Of a stretch of 32,441 nt of DNA, positions 9,209-15,861 are shown piece after piece. Origin of the DNA: Rhizobiales bacterium 32-66-11 (GTDB lineage Bacteria; Pseudomonadota; Alphaproteobacteria; Rhizobiales; Xanthobacteraceae). Each line of letters starts with the position of its first letter. Within the stretch, counting starts at the first letter, position 1. The translations under genes and the position numbers were made by a program. A model generated the notes under the pieces. The model did not search any database, had not been told where the DNA came from, and worked only from the letters and a program-made list of their open reading frames with translations. The stretch covers positions 1 through 32,441 of the forward strand of contig NCEH01000019.1 in the NCBI GenBank assembly GCA_002304505.1, in the 5' to 3' direction.

Positions 9209-9678
9209 GTGCCATTGATCCGACCGGCCCATCCTATGCTTATGGGAAGGTGGCTCCAGTGCCCGGCGGCGAGCGTCCGCTCGGCCGTGCGCTGACGCGC
9301 GGCGCGCTCGGCCGCTGCCCCCAATGCGGCACCGGCCGCATGTTCAGCGCCTATCTCAAGGTGCGGGATGCGTGCCCGGTCTGCGACGAGGAATTCCACC
9401 ATCATCGCGCCGACGACGCGCCGCCTTATGCTGTGATTTTCGTGGTGGGGCATATCGTCGTACCATTGCTGGTCCTGGTCGAGGAAGTGTTCCGTCCGGA
9501 GGTCTGGGTCCACCTCGTCACCTTCCTTCCCCTCACTCTGGTCTTGAGCTTGGCGCTGCTCCCGGTATTGAAGGGGGCCCTCATCGCGCTGCAATGGTCG
9601 CGGCGCATGCATGGCTTCGACCCGAACAGTCCCGAACGCGAACCGCGCCCCTCCGCTCTTCCAACGGCCATCCAATGA
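9205..9678 (+). CDS. DUF983 family zinc-ribbon membrane protein
   Basis: 157 residues. Four cysteines in two CPxC pairs (Cys38/Cys41 and Cys57/Cys60) form a likely zinc ribbon in the cytoplasmic N-terminal half. The stretch GRCPQCGTGRMFSAYLKV is typical of DUF983. Two hydrophobic segments follow (about 75-96 and 104-126), so the protein is probably anchored in the inner membrane. Function is unknown. Its ATG overlaps the rnr stop and its own stop overlaps the Nudix gene ATG (ATGA at 9675-9678), so all three are translationally coupled. The adjacency with rnr recurs in Rhizobiales as far as I recall, but it does not by itself give a function. Confidence 0.9.
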   Translation: MSAIDPTGPSYAYGKVAPVPGGERPLGRALTRGALGRCPQCGTGRMFSAYLKVRDACPVCDEEFHHHRADDAPPYAVIFVVGHIVVPLLVLVEEVFRPEVWVHLVTFLPLTLVLSLALLPVLKGALIALQWSRRMHGFDPNSPEREPRPSALPTAIQ

Positions 9679-10409
9679 CTGATCTTGCTGCACGCCTTTC
9701 CGCTGTCGAACGCCAGCAGACCAGCCCGAACGTGCGGCCGCGCGACGCGGCCTCGCTCATCCTGCTGGATCGCAGCCGCAAGGAACCGCGCGTGCTGATG
9801 GGGTTGCGCCATCCCGGCCACCGCTTCATGCCCAATGTGTTCGTGTTTCCCGGCGGCAGCCTCGAGGCGAGCGATCGCGCCATGCCGGTGTTCGGCATGC
9901 TGGATAATGAAAGCGAGCGGCGCCTTCAGGAACTGACGCCCCGCGCCAGCGCCCAGCGCAGCCGGGCGCTCGCCGCCGCCGCCATCCGAGAGATGTATGA
10001 GGAAACCGGCATCCTCGTCGGCACCACCGAGGCCGGCGCGCCGGAAAGCCCGGCCGAGGGTTGGGATGCCTTCCGCGAACACGGCGTGTTCCCCAATCTC
10101 GAATCGCTGACTTTCGTTCTGCGCGCCATCACCCCGCCGCGCCGCCCCAAGCGCTTCGACACGCGTTTCTTCGCGGCCGACGTCAGCGCCATCGCAAAGA
10201 AGGTCGAGGGGATGGTGGGACCGGATTCCGAACTCATCGAAACCCGCTGGCTGACCTTCAAGGAAACCGAGAAAGCGGAACTCCCGGCCATCACCCGCGT
10301 CATCCTGGAAGAGGTGCAGGCCCGGCTGGACGGCGGCTTCCGGCGTGAAATGCCGGTGCCGTTCTACAGCGTGCGCTACGGCAAATTCGTGCGCACCCTG
10401 CTCGATTAA
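9675..10409 (+). CDS. Nudix hydrolase with a split Nudix box (NUDT19-like)
   Basis: 244 residues from ATG 9675. Nudix enzymes hydrolyse nucleoside diphosphates linked to other groups; NUDT19-type members act on CoA derivatives in mammals. The first part of the Nudix motif, FVFPGGSLEASD (about 56-67), is separated by about 45 residues from the second part, AAAAIREMYEETGIL (about 98-112). This insertion inside the box is characteristic of NUDT19/RP2-like proteins. The catalytic core R-E-x-x-E-E-T-G is intact. The frame stays open upstream inside the DUF983 gene, but the ATGA overlap and the DUF983 family length favour 9675. The substrate here is inferred only from the family. Confidence 0.88.
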   Translation: MTDLAARLSAVERQQTSPNVRPRDAASLILLDRSRKEPRVLMGLRHPGHRFMPNVFVFPGGSLEASDRAMPVFGMLDNESERRLQELTPRASAQRSRALAAAAIREMYEETGILVGTTEAGAPESPAEGWDAFREHGVFPNLESLTFVLRAITPPRRPKRFDTRFFAADVSAIAKKVEGMVGPDSELIETRWLTFKETEKAELPAITRVILEEVQARLDGGFRREMPVPFYSVRYGKFVRTLLD

Positions 10410-10454
10410 GCCGCCGGCGGCGGGACACTCTTCAGGAACGTCTCAGGAATTCTC

Positions 10455-11630
10455 ATGCATGCCCCCCAGCAGTCCGGCGCTCCCATGAGCCGGGCTGCCT
10501 CAATTACCGCAGCGATCTCCGCCATATCGGTGGTCGGCATCGGTATCAGCCTGTCGATTCCGCTCCTGGCGCTCGAATTGGAATCGCGTGGCATTTCGAA
10601 CACCTGGATCGGCATCAACACGGCGGTCGCCGGGGTCGCGACGGTCGCCACCGCCCCGTTCGTACCTCTGATGGTGCGCAAGCTCGGCGTTCGGGCGCTG
10701 CTGACGCTGGCGATCGCCGTGACCGCCGTGAGCCTGCTGGCGTTCAAGCTGGTGCCGTCCTTCGTGCTGTGGTTTCCGCTGCGCTTCGCCTTCGGCGCCG
10801 CGCTCTGCGTTCTGTTCGCGGTCAGTGAATATTGGATCAATGCGGTGGCCCCGCCTCACCGGCGCGGGCTGATCATGGGGATTTATGCCACCGGTCTGTC
10901 GGTGGGCGCGGCCATCGGGCCGGCGATTCTCGGTCTTCTGGGCGCCCGTGGCTGGCCGCCTTATGTGGCGGGGGCGATCATGCTCGCGGCGGGCGCGATC
11001 CCCATTCTCATGGCGCGCGGCATGACGCCCAAGATCGCCGATGGCGACCATCACGGCGTGCTGATGTTCGTCCGACTGTCGCCCGTGGCGACGCTTGCGG
11101 CCCTTGTGTTCGGCGCCATCGAAACCGCGGTCATGAGCTTCCTGCCGCTCTATGGCGTGCGACTCGGCCTGCCTGAGAGCGGCGCCTCGCTGCTGTTGAC
11201 CATCGCGGTGCTGGGAAACGTGGTGTTCCAGATCCCGCTCGGTCTCGTCAGCGACCGAATCGACCGCCGCATCCTGCTGCTCGGGTGCGCGGTGTTCGGC
11301 ACCATCGGGGCGCTGGTGATGGTGCAGATCCCGGTGGATACGCTTGCTTTCAAGGTCGCGGTGTTTCTGGCTACCGGCGTCGTGGGGAGCCTCTATACGG
11401 TGGGGCTCGCCCATCTTGGCGCGCGATTCCATGGCGCTGATCTTGCCGCCGCCAATGCGGCGTTCGTGATGCTCTATTCGCTCGGGCTCATCATCGGGCC
11501 GCCGCTGGTCGGGCTCGGCATGGACATCTACAATCCATATGGCTTCGCTTATGTGATGGCGGGCATGCTCGGCATGTACGTCCTCGTGGTGGCGGGCCAT
11601 CTGATGGTGGAAAAGCGTGCCCATGCTTGA
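10455..11630 (+). CDS. MFS transporter, 12-helix (YcaD-like)
   Basis: 391 residues. An inner-membrane carrier of the major facilitator superfamily with twelve predicted hydrophobic segments. Visible marks are SEYWINAVAPPHRRGLIMGIYATGLSVGAAIGPAILG in the first half (helices 4-5, motif C-like GPAILG) and GLVSDRIDRR (motif A of the second half). The pattern E-x-W-I/L-N with R-x-R-G-x-x-M is what I associate with YcaD-like proteins, whose substrate is unknown. An AGGA site lies 7 bases before ATG 10455; a second in-frame ATG 30 bases later is possible. It lies 45 bp downstream of the Nudix gene on the same strand and may be read through from it. Confidence 0.88.
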   Translation: MHAPQQSGAPMSRAASITAAISAISVVGIGISLSIPLLALELESRGISNTWIGINTAVAGVATVATAPFVPLMVRKLGVRALLTLAIAVTAVSLLAFKLVPSFVLWFPLRFAFGAALCVLFAVSEYWINAVAPPHRRGLIMGIYATGLSVGAAIGPAILGLLGARGWPPYVAGAIMLAAGAIPILMARGMTPKIADGDHHGVLMFVRLSPVATLAALVFGAIETAVMSFLPLYGVRLGLPESGASLLLTIAVLGNVVFQIPLGLVSDRIDRRILLLGCAVFGTIGALVMVQIPVDTLAFKVAVFLATGVVGSLYTVGLAHLGARFHGADLAAANAAFVMLYSLGLIIGPPLVGLGMDIYNPYGFAYVMAGMLGMYVLVVAGHLMVEKRAHA

Positions 11631-11655
11631 CATTTGGGGCGTGATGAGTGAATTT
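11627..11655 (+). promoter_or_regulatory. Candidate rpmG promoter
   Basis: A consensus -35 hexamer TTGACA (11627-11632) overlaps the stop codon of the MFS gene. At 16-17 bp spacing the -10 position reads TGAATT or GAATTT, which is weak. A separate promoter for the ribosomal protein gene is plausible because the 120-bp gap holds no other gene. An alternative start further downstream cannot be excluded. Confidence 0.35.
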
Positions 11656-11750
11656 CCGCGCCCACGTGCCGCCAAAGCGGTGGCGCGAGCGTAATTCTTT
11701 TCCGCGACCGCTTATCGGTTCGCGCGCCGTAGCGGCATCAAGGATAGACC

Positions 11751-11918
11751 ATGGCCAAGGCTGCAACCATTAAGATCAAGCTTCTGTCCAGCGCGGACAC
11801 GGGCGTGTTCTATGTCACCAAGAAGAACTCCCGCACCAAGACCGACAAGCTGGTGCTTAAGAAGTATGACCCGGTGGCGAAGAAGCACGTCGAGTTCCGC
11901 GAGACGAAGATCAAGTGA
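11751..11918 (+). CDS. rpmG: 50S ribosomal protein L33
   Basis: 55 residues, the normal length of bacterial L33, beginning [18 protein letters not shown] and ending [11 protein letters not shown]. The protein sits in the large ribosomal subunit near the E site. The [18 protein letters not shown] core identifies it. The zinc-binding cysteines present in some L33 paralogues are absent, so this is the C-minus form. The ATG follows an AAGGA site. A strong intrinsic terminator follows 26 bp after the stop. As in other Rhizobiales, to my memory, it lies downstream of the rnr/Nudix cluster. Confidence 0.97.
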   Translation: MAKAATIKIKLLSSADTGVFYVTKKNSRTKTDKLVLKKYDPVAKKHVEFRETKIK

Positions 11919-11943
11919 TCTGACCTGTTCATCGTGACTGACC

Positions 11944-11973
11944 AGGGCGCCTTTCGGGGCGCCCTTTTCTTTT
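11944..11973 (+). terminator. Rho-independent terminator after rpmG
   Basis: An 8-bp perfect GC-rich stem, AGGGCGCC (11944-11951) and GGCGCCCT (11958-11965), has a 6-base loop and is followed by TTTTCTTTT. It ends the rnr to rpmG transcription block. Bases 11974-12096 beyond it show nothing recognisable. Confidence 0.92.
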
Positions 11974-12096
11974 GATGAATCTCATGGCGACCCGAAGCGG
12001 TCCGTCGTGCCGAGACGGGATGAGCGAAGCCGCGCCTCGCCTCCCTGGGAGCGACCGCGGCGTCAAATGTCCGCTGCCGCCTTGGCCGGAGCGGCG

Positions 12097-12825
12097 TTAG
12101 CGAACCGCCATCTCGCCGAGCGGGTGGATCGACAGGCACACCGCGAGTCCGTCCGGAATCGGCAGGTTGGCGGCATGGCCGAGCTTGTGGGCCAGGAGTT
12201 TCGGCAACAGGTGGGTGTGCGGGCCTTCAGGACTAGTGCCATCGGGCGGCGGGATCGGCTGGAACACCTCGATCCGGCCCAGCGTCGAGAGGAAAACGCG
12301 GTGCGGACCGCTGGCGGCGATCTGCCCCAGCAGGTCGGGGCGCGCGAACAGCGTCGCGCCTTCGGCCGCGCGCAAGGCGGCGATGAGATCGGCGTCCGTG
12401 GTGCGGATCAGGGCATCCAGCGTCGGCGTGCCGAGGCCGAGATCGAACACTTCGCCCACGCGGTCCTCCGGGCGGATCGCCTGCGCGTCCGGACCGAGCG
12501 CGGTGAGGACCGCGCGGGCTGCACGCTGCGCCCGATCTTGCGGCAGGCAAAGCGCAACGCCCGGCCGGCGCCGCTCCGCGTGCCTGGAGGGCGTCTCGTA
12601 GGCGATCACCTGCACGGCAGGATGGGCGTCAAGCCGCAGCGCGCCGCGCGCGGTCGAGAGTTCAAGCCGGTTCGCCCGGCGGTCGATGACGGTGTCTTCA
12701 TCCGCGTCGCGCATGAATTCGGCCACGGCGCCAAACACGCCGAGGCTCCAGCCGCATGTGGCGTCGCGCGCGTGCCGCTCCGCAAGGCCAAGCGCGTCGG
12801 CAGGGTCAAGCGCGTCGATCGTCAT
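12097..12825 (-). CDS. DUF6925-like hypothetical protein
   Basis: 242 residues from ATG 12825. The protein is soluble, with no signal peptide or membrane helix. The N-terminal part reads ATCGWSLGVFGAVAEFMRDADE, followed by LELSTARGALRLD; the C-terminal part has LSTLGRIEVFQPIPPPDGTSPEGPHTHLLPKLLAHKLGHAANLPIPDGLAVCLSIHP-type sequence, with a PHTHLLP motif that is striking. I believe this matches the family named DUF6925 from alphaproteobacteria, of unknown function; this is from memory. Two starts have good ribosome sites: ATG 12825 (GGGAG upstream) and ATG 12879 (GAGGA upstream, adding 18 residues). I prefer 12825 because the added stretch is glycine/proline-rich and unlike the fold. It converges on rpmG. 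Confidence 0.65.
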   Translation of the reverse strand: MTIDALDPADALGLAERHARDATCGWSLGVFGAVAEFMRDADEDTVIDRRANRLELSTARGALRLDAHPAVQVIAYETPSRHAERRRPGVALCLPQDRAQRAARAVLTALGPDAQAIRPEDRVGEVFDLGLGTPTLDALIRTTDADLIAALRAAEGATLFARPDLLGQIAASGPHRVFLSTLGRIEVFQPIPPPDGTSPEGPHTHLLPKLLAHKLGHAANLPIPDGLAVCLSIHPLGEMAVR

Positions 12826-12963
12826 GGGCGGGACTCCCTTTGATGGTCCGGGAAGGATCAGGGCCTCGCCGTCCCACATGCAGCCATCCTCGATGACGCC
12901 TGAGGCTCCGGCGCTGCGGGTCCGGCGCCAAGAGATGCCACTTGGAGAACATTGCGCTGCGGG

Positions 12964-13107
12964 TCAAGGGGCGTGCTTAAGGGCAGCGCCGTCCGAGAGG
13001 CCGTCTAAAAAACGGCGCTCTCCGGGAATGGGTCGGGCGGCGGCGAACATGCCCGCCGCCTCCTCCATCTGCGCCTCTGTTACGGGCGAGGGTGCATCGA
13101 AATGCAT
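12964..13107 (-). CDS. Possible 47-residue protein upstream of the DUF6925-like gene
   Basis: An open frame from ATG 13107 to TGA 12964 encodes 47 residues starting MHFDAPSPVTEAQ and ending DGAALKHAP. The sequence is acidic and helical at first (EAQMEEAAGMFAAARPIPGERRFLDGL in two parts) with no membrane segment. About 70% of third codon positions are G or C, fitting local coding usage, and the frame ends just before the next gene on the same strand. The ribosome site is weak. I do not recognise a family. It could form an operon with the DUF6925-like gene. Confidence 0.4.
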   Translation of the reverse strand: MHFDAPSPVTEAQMEEAAGMFAAARPIPGERRFLDGLSDGAALKHAP

Positions 13108-13113
13108 GACATC

Positions 13114-13141
13114 ATTCTATTGATCGGTGGATTGATGGAAT
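13114..13141. promoter_or_regulatory. Imperfect dyad / 12-bp-spaced ATTGAT repeat before the 47-aa frame
   Basis: ATTGAT occurs at 13119 and 13131, one 12-bp step apart, inside an imperfect inverted repeat (13114-13141; 9 of 12 positions match). On the minus strand TTGATT followed 17 bp later by AATAGA could act as a weak promoter for the 47-residue frame. The regulator is unknown. Confidence 0.25.
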
Positions 13142-13270
13142 CAAAGCCCAATTGGCCTGCCGCCCCGAAGAGCGCGCAGAGCGGCCGGAGCGCCCTTGCT
13201 GGCCCGGCGTCTTCACCCCCTTGGCGTTCCGTGGCCTAGCCAGGTCCTAACCCGGCGTGAAGGCCGGCGA

Positions 13271-13292
13271 ATAATGTGCCGGCAAATTATTA
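13271..13292. promoter_or_regulatory. Inverted repeat AATAAT/ATTATT around GCCGGC
   Basis: AATAAT (13271-13276) and ATTATT (13287-13292) are exact inverted repeats around a central GCCGGC, itself palindromic. A second GCCGGC lies directly upstream at 13264-13269. Possible operator upstream of the GH18 gene. Confidence 0.3.
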
Positions 13293-13293
13293 A

Positions 13294-13316
13294 AAGTACA
13301 TCGGCCTTGTACTTTG
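13294..13316. promoter_or_regulatory. Perfect 8-bp inverted repeat AAAGTACA/TGTACTTT
   Basis: AAAGTACA (13294-13301) and TGTACTTT (13309-13316) form a perfect inverted repeat with a 7-bp spacer. The 23-bp size with two half sites about 15 bp centre to centre resembles dimeric repressor or LuxR/LysR-type operators. No T-tract follows, so it is not a terminator. It lies about 320 bp before the GH18 start. Confidence 0.4.
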
Positions 13317-13354
13317 CCGCTTAACTGTCCTCATGCATGAGTCAAATCGACGGT

Positions 13355-13376
13355 ATATTTATGTATATATAAATAT
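13355..13376. promoter_or_regulatory. AT-only inverted repeat ATATTTAT/ATAAATAT
   Basis: ATATTTAT (13355-13362) and ATAAATAT (13369-13376) form a perfect 8-bp inverted repeat with a 6-bp spacer, made only of A and T in the arms. It may be a DNA-unwinding or nucleoid-protein site, or an AT-rich promoter element. Confidence 0.3.
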
Positions 13377-13632
13377 GTTCGTAATATTTTCATCAGTACT
13401 TTATATATTTGCATGGTTAAATGTTGCACAATCCAGACAAATCGAAAATTCAAAAGGGTGTTTTCTCCGTATGAGCGCCTCGGTTGAGGGATCTGCGGGA
13501 AAAAACGGAAATCCGGCCAATGTGAACTAACTTCAGCTTGAACATGACAGGCAGATGAGAAAGCCTGACCTAGGAAATAGCCTGGGTCTCGCTGGGGGGC
13601 GGGGGGCCGGTGGGCGCGCAGAAGGATGTGTG

Positions 13633-15765
13633 ATGACAACGGGAACGACGACCACGATCAATTGGGCCTGGGGCAAGAACTCCGTTCTGGCCTTCAATCC
13701 CGCCACCGACGTGCTGGATTTTGGCTGGTTCCAGGCCGATCAGTTCACGGTGACGGAGGTGAACGGCTCCGTCGTCATTTCCATTCCGTCGAACAACGAG
13801 ACCTACACGCTGCAGGGCGTTAAGCTGTCTCAGCTGACGATGGCGAACATCACCGCCAAGGATTCCTCCGCGCTCGCGGAATGGACCGCGGCCCTCGCGA
13901 CCGGGGGAACCGGCACAGGCACTGGCTCAGGCGGCACTGAAACGGGCGGCACTGGCTCTGGCGGTACGGGCACTGGCGGTACGGGCACCGGTGGGGAAAC
14001 CGGCACCGGCCATGTCGGCGACGGCGCGGCCACGGTCACCACCATCACCTGGGCCTGGGGCACCAACACGGCGCTGAATTTCGACACCGCTTTGGACAAG
14101 CTGGATTTCGGCTGGTTCTCGGCCGACAATTTCACGGTCTCCGAAGTCGCGGGGTCTGTGGTTATCTCCATTCCGAGCAATAACCAGACCTATACCCTTA
14201 CGGGCGTCAAGCTCACCGACCTGAGCCTGGCCAACATCATCGCCAAGGACGGTTCGGCCGTCAGCGAATGGACCGATGCGCTGTCCGGCACCACCGGATC
14301 TGGCGGCACCGGAACGGGTGGAACAGGGACCGGCGGGACAGGTTCTGGAGGTACGGGAGATTCCGGTACCGGCGGCACTGGCACGGGCGGCACTGGTACG
14401 GGTGGCACCACCATCTATGCGGATCCCTGGTCTGCCACCAAGGTCTATAATGCCGGCGATTTCGCGAGCGAGAACGGCATAGTCTACAAGGCCAGCTGGT
14501 GGACCCAAGGCAGCGATCCCGCCACCAATCACGGCACCGAAGGCAGCGGCGAAGTGTGGACCTTCGCCGGCTATCTGGACAGCACCCCCGTGGTTCCGAA
14601 CGCACCCGAGGACCTGTTCGCGGCAAGCACCACCGACACCTCGACCGTGCTGGTCTGGGATGCGGCGACGGTCTCCGGCGTCGGCACGGTGACGGGCTAC
14701 GGCATCTATATGAACGGGGTGCTTATCGCGACCACCACTGACACCCATTACAAAGTCGCGGACCTGGACGCCTCCACCGGCTACGACTTCACCGTGGTGG
14801 CGATCGATGAGGCCGGAACCTCGGCCGCCACAAGCCCGATCCACGTGACGACCGGGCTCGCCGGCAGCTCCGACGATCTCGACCAGGTGTTCGCGCCTTA
14901 CATCGACATGTCCCTGAGCACGAGCCAGGACCTGCTCGCCATCGCCAAGAATTCCGGCGTGCTGGATTTCACCTTGGCCTTCATGCTCAGCTCCGGCACC
15001 GATCAGGTCGGCTGGCAGGGCACCGGCACCATTGAAAACGACACGCTCTGGAATGGCACCACCATGCTGTCGCAGATCGAGGCGATCCAGGCGGCCGGCG
15101 GGAACATCACCATCTCGTTCGGCGGCGCCAACGGCCAGGAAGCCGCGCTCACCGCCACCAGCGCGGCCAAGCTGACGGCGGAATATCAGTCCGTCATCGA
15201 CCGCTACCATGTGAACTCCCTCGACTTCGACATCGAGGGCGCGGCTGTCACCAATAGGGCCGCCAATCATCTGCGCGACCAGGCACTGGTCGCGCTCGAC
15301 CAGGCGAACCCGGATCTCACGATCTCCTTCACCTTGCCGGTGCTCCCCACCGGCCTCACGCAGGATGGAATCAACCTGCTGAAGCAGGCCGCCGCCGACG
15401 GTGTGCACATCGACGTGGTGAACATCATGGCGATGGATTACGGCGCTTCGGTCGACAGCGGGGACATGGGCAAGGATGCGATTTCCGCCGCGATCGCCAC
15501 GCTCGCCCAGCTCAAGGAGATTGGCATCGACGCGAAGCTCGGCATCACGCCGATGATCGGCATCAACGACGTGAGCAGCGAGGTGTTCACGCTCCAGGAT
15601 GCGCAGGAATTGCTGGATTACGCGGACGGCAATCCGGACATCGCGCGCCTCGCCATGTGGTCGCTCGGCCGAGATAATGGCAGCACGGTCGGCGTGGTCT
15701 CCCCGCTCGGCAGCGGCGTGGAGCAGACCGCTTATGAGTTCAGTCACATCTTCGGCAATTTCTGA
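13633..15765 (+). CDS. Multidomain GH18 chitinase-like protein with duplicated N-terminal domain
   Basis: 710 residues from ATG 13633, chosen over an in-frame ATG at 13555 because an AGAAGGA ribosome site sits 7 bases before it. Order: repeat domain A (6-89) and repeat domain B (134-217), each about 84 residues with W-A-W-G, LDFGWF, SVVISIPSNN and YTL-x-GVKL; Gly/Thr linkers at 90-131 and 218-260; a chitin-binding CBM5/12-like module (263-313: WSATKVYNAGDFASENGIVYKASWWTQGS); a fibronectin type III domain (322-408); and a GH18 barrel (415-710). The GH18 catalytic motif is SLDFDIEG with Asp531, Asp533 and acid Glu535; MDYG at 601-604 and Trp676 also fit. The form resembles the Pyrococcus ChiA-like GH18 subgroup. 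No Sec signal peptide is visible, yet the substrate would be extracellular, so another export route is likely. Likely substrate chitin or a related N-acetylglucosamine polymer. Monocistronic, with its own terminator. Confidence 0.9.
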   Translation: MTTGTTTTINWAWGKNSVLAFNPATDVLDFGWFQADQFTVTEVNGSVVISIPSNNETYTLQGVKLSQLTMANITAKDSSALAEWTAALATGGTGTGTGSGGTETGGTGSGGTGTGGTGTGGETGTGHVGDGAATVTTITWAWGTNTALNFDTALDKLDFGWFSADNFTVSEVAGSVVISIPSNNQTYTLTGVKLTDLSLANIIAKDGSAVSEWTDALSGTTGSGGTGTGGTGTGGTGSGGTGDSGTGGTGTGGTGTGGTTIYADPWSATKVYNAGDFASENGIVYKASWWTQGSDPATNHGTEGSGEVWTFAGYLDSTPVVPNAPEDLFAASTTDTSTVLVWDAATVSGVGTVTGYGIYMNGVLIATTTDTHYKVADLDASTGYDFTVVAIDEAGTSAATSPIHVTTGLAGSSDDLDQVFAPYIDMSLSTSQDLLAIAKNSGVLDFTLAFMLSSGTDQVGWQGTGTIENDTLWNGTTMLSQIEAIQAAGGNITISFGGANGQEAALTATSAAKLTAEYQSVIDRYHVNSLDFDIEGAAVTNRAANHLRDQALVALDQANPDLTISFTLPVLPTGLTQDGINLLKQAAADGVHIDVVNIMAMDYGASVDSGDMGKDAISAAIATLAQLKEIGIDAKLGITPMIGINDVSSEVFTLQDAQELLDYADGNPDIARLAMWSLGRDNGSTVGVVSPLGSGVEQTAYEFSHIFGNF
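13648..13899 (+). repeat. N-terminal domain copy A of the GH18 protein
   Basis: First copy of an about 84-residue domain (residues 6-89). Shared landmarks with copy B are WAWG, LDFGWF-x-AD-x-FTV, GSVVISIPSNN, TYTL-x-GVKL, AKD-x-SA and EWT-x-AL. More than half of the positions are identical by eye. I recall similar modules in secreted glycosidases of Rhizobiales and Methylobacterium, with no named function known to me. Confidence 0.8.
14032..14283 (+). repeat. N-terminal domain copy B of the GH18 protein
   Basis: Second copy of the same domain (residues 134-217), aligned to copy A without gaps over nearly its full length. Both are followed by a Gly/Thr linker, so the duplicated unit is domain plus linker. 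Confidence 0.8.
14284..14412 (+). repeat. Gly/Thr-rich linker repeat (GGTGT units)
   Basis: Tandem GGTGT/GGTGS units between domain B and the chitin-binding module, encoded by degenerate GGCACC/GGCACT-type repeats. An equivalent linker encoded by 13900-14025 separates domains A and B. Such linkers are flexible and may vary in copy number by slippage. Confidence 0.8.
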
Positions 15766-15780
15766 GCCGGTATAACGCCC

Positions 15781-15814
15781 GGCACCCGCTGCCCTGTCGC
15801 AGCGGGTGCCTTTT
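15781..15814 (+). terminator. Rho-independent terminator after the GH18 gene
   Basis: A 12-bp perfect stem, GGCACCCGCTGC (15781-15792) with GCAGCGGGTGCC (15799-15810), has a 6-base loop and is followed by TTTT. It insulates the GH18 gene from the aldo/keto reductase gene. Confidence 0.93.
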
Positions 15815-15861
15815 CACCCCGTGGCAGGTCGGTTAGGGTCCGGCCCAAACGGGGATACAAA

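Larger units (their letters stand above)
13142..13632. other. Gene-free region with an AT-rich island before the GH18 gene
   Basis: About 490 bp without a gene I can support. Bases 13142-13270 are ordinary GC-rich sequence. From about 13270 to 13480 the composition drops sharply to AT-rich (for example TATATTTATGTATATATAAATATG near 13354-13377, written here only in part), in strong contrast with the rest of the window. Three inverted repeats lie in it and are listed separately. Small open frames here on both strands have codon use unlike the neighbours and are rejected. It is probably the regulatory leader of the GH18 gene, and its composition could attract an H-NS-like or MucR-type silencer. 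Confidence 0.6.

Noticed and set aside
9324..9674. Upstream-extended Nudix protein (361 codons)
   Set aside because: The extra 117 codons lie in a second frame of the DUF983 gene; the ATGA-coupled start at 9675 matches the family length.
13333..13530. 65-codon hydrophobic frame MHESNRRYIYVYIN... in the AT-rich island
   Set aside because: Codon use is entirely AT-driven, there is no ribosome site, and the frame is explained by the AT-rich composition. A tiny membrane peptide cannot be fully excluded.
13331..13639. 102-codon minus-strand frame in the same island
   Set aside because: No ribosome site, a mixed-composition translation and overlap with the GH18 leader; no family recognised.
13900..14412. 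Short tandem repeats as a possible CRISPR array
   Set aside because: They are degenerate GGCACN-type codons for Gly/Thr linkers inside an open reading frame, with no unique spacers of constant length.
13927..15747. 606-codon minus-strand frame across the GH18 gene
   Set aside because: Shadow of a gene with clear domains; composition is Arg/Gly/His/Val-rich without motifs.
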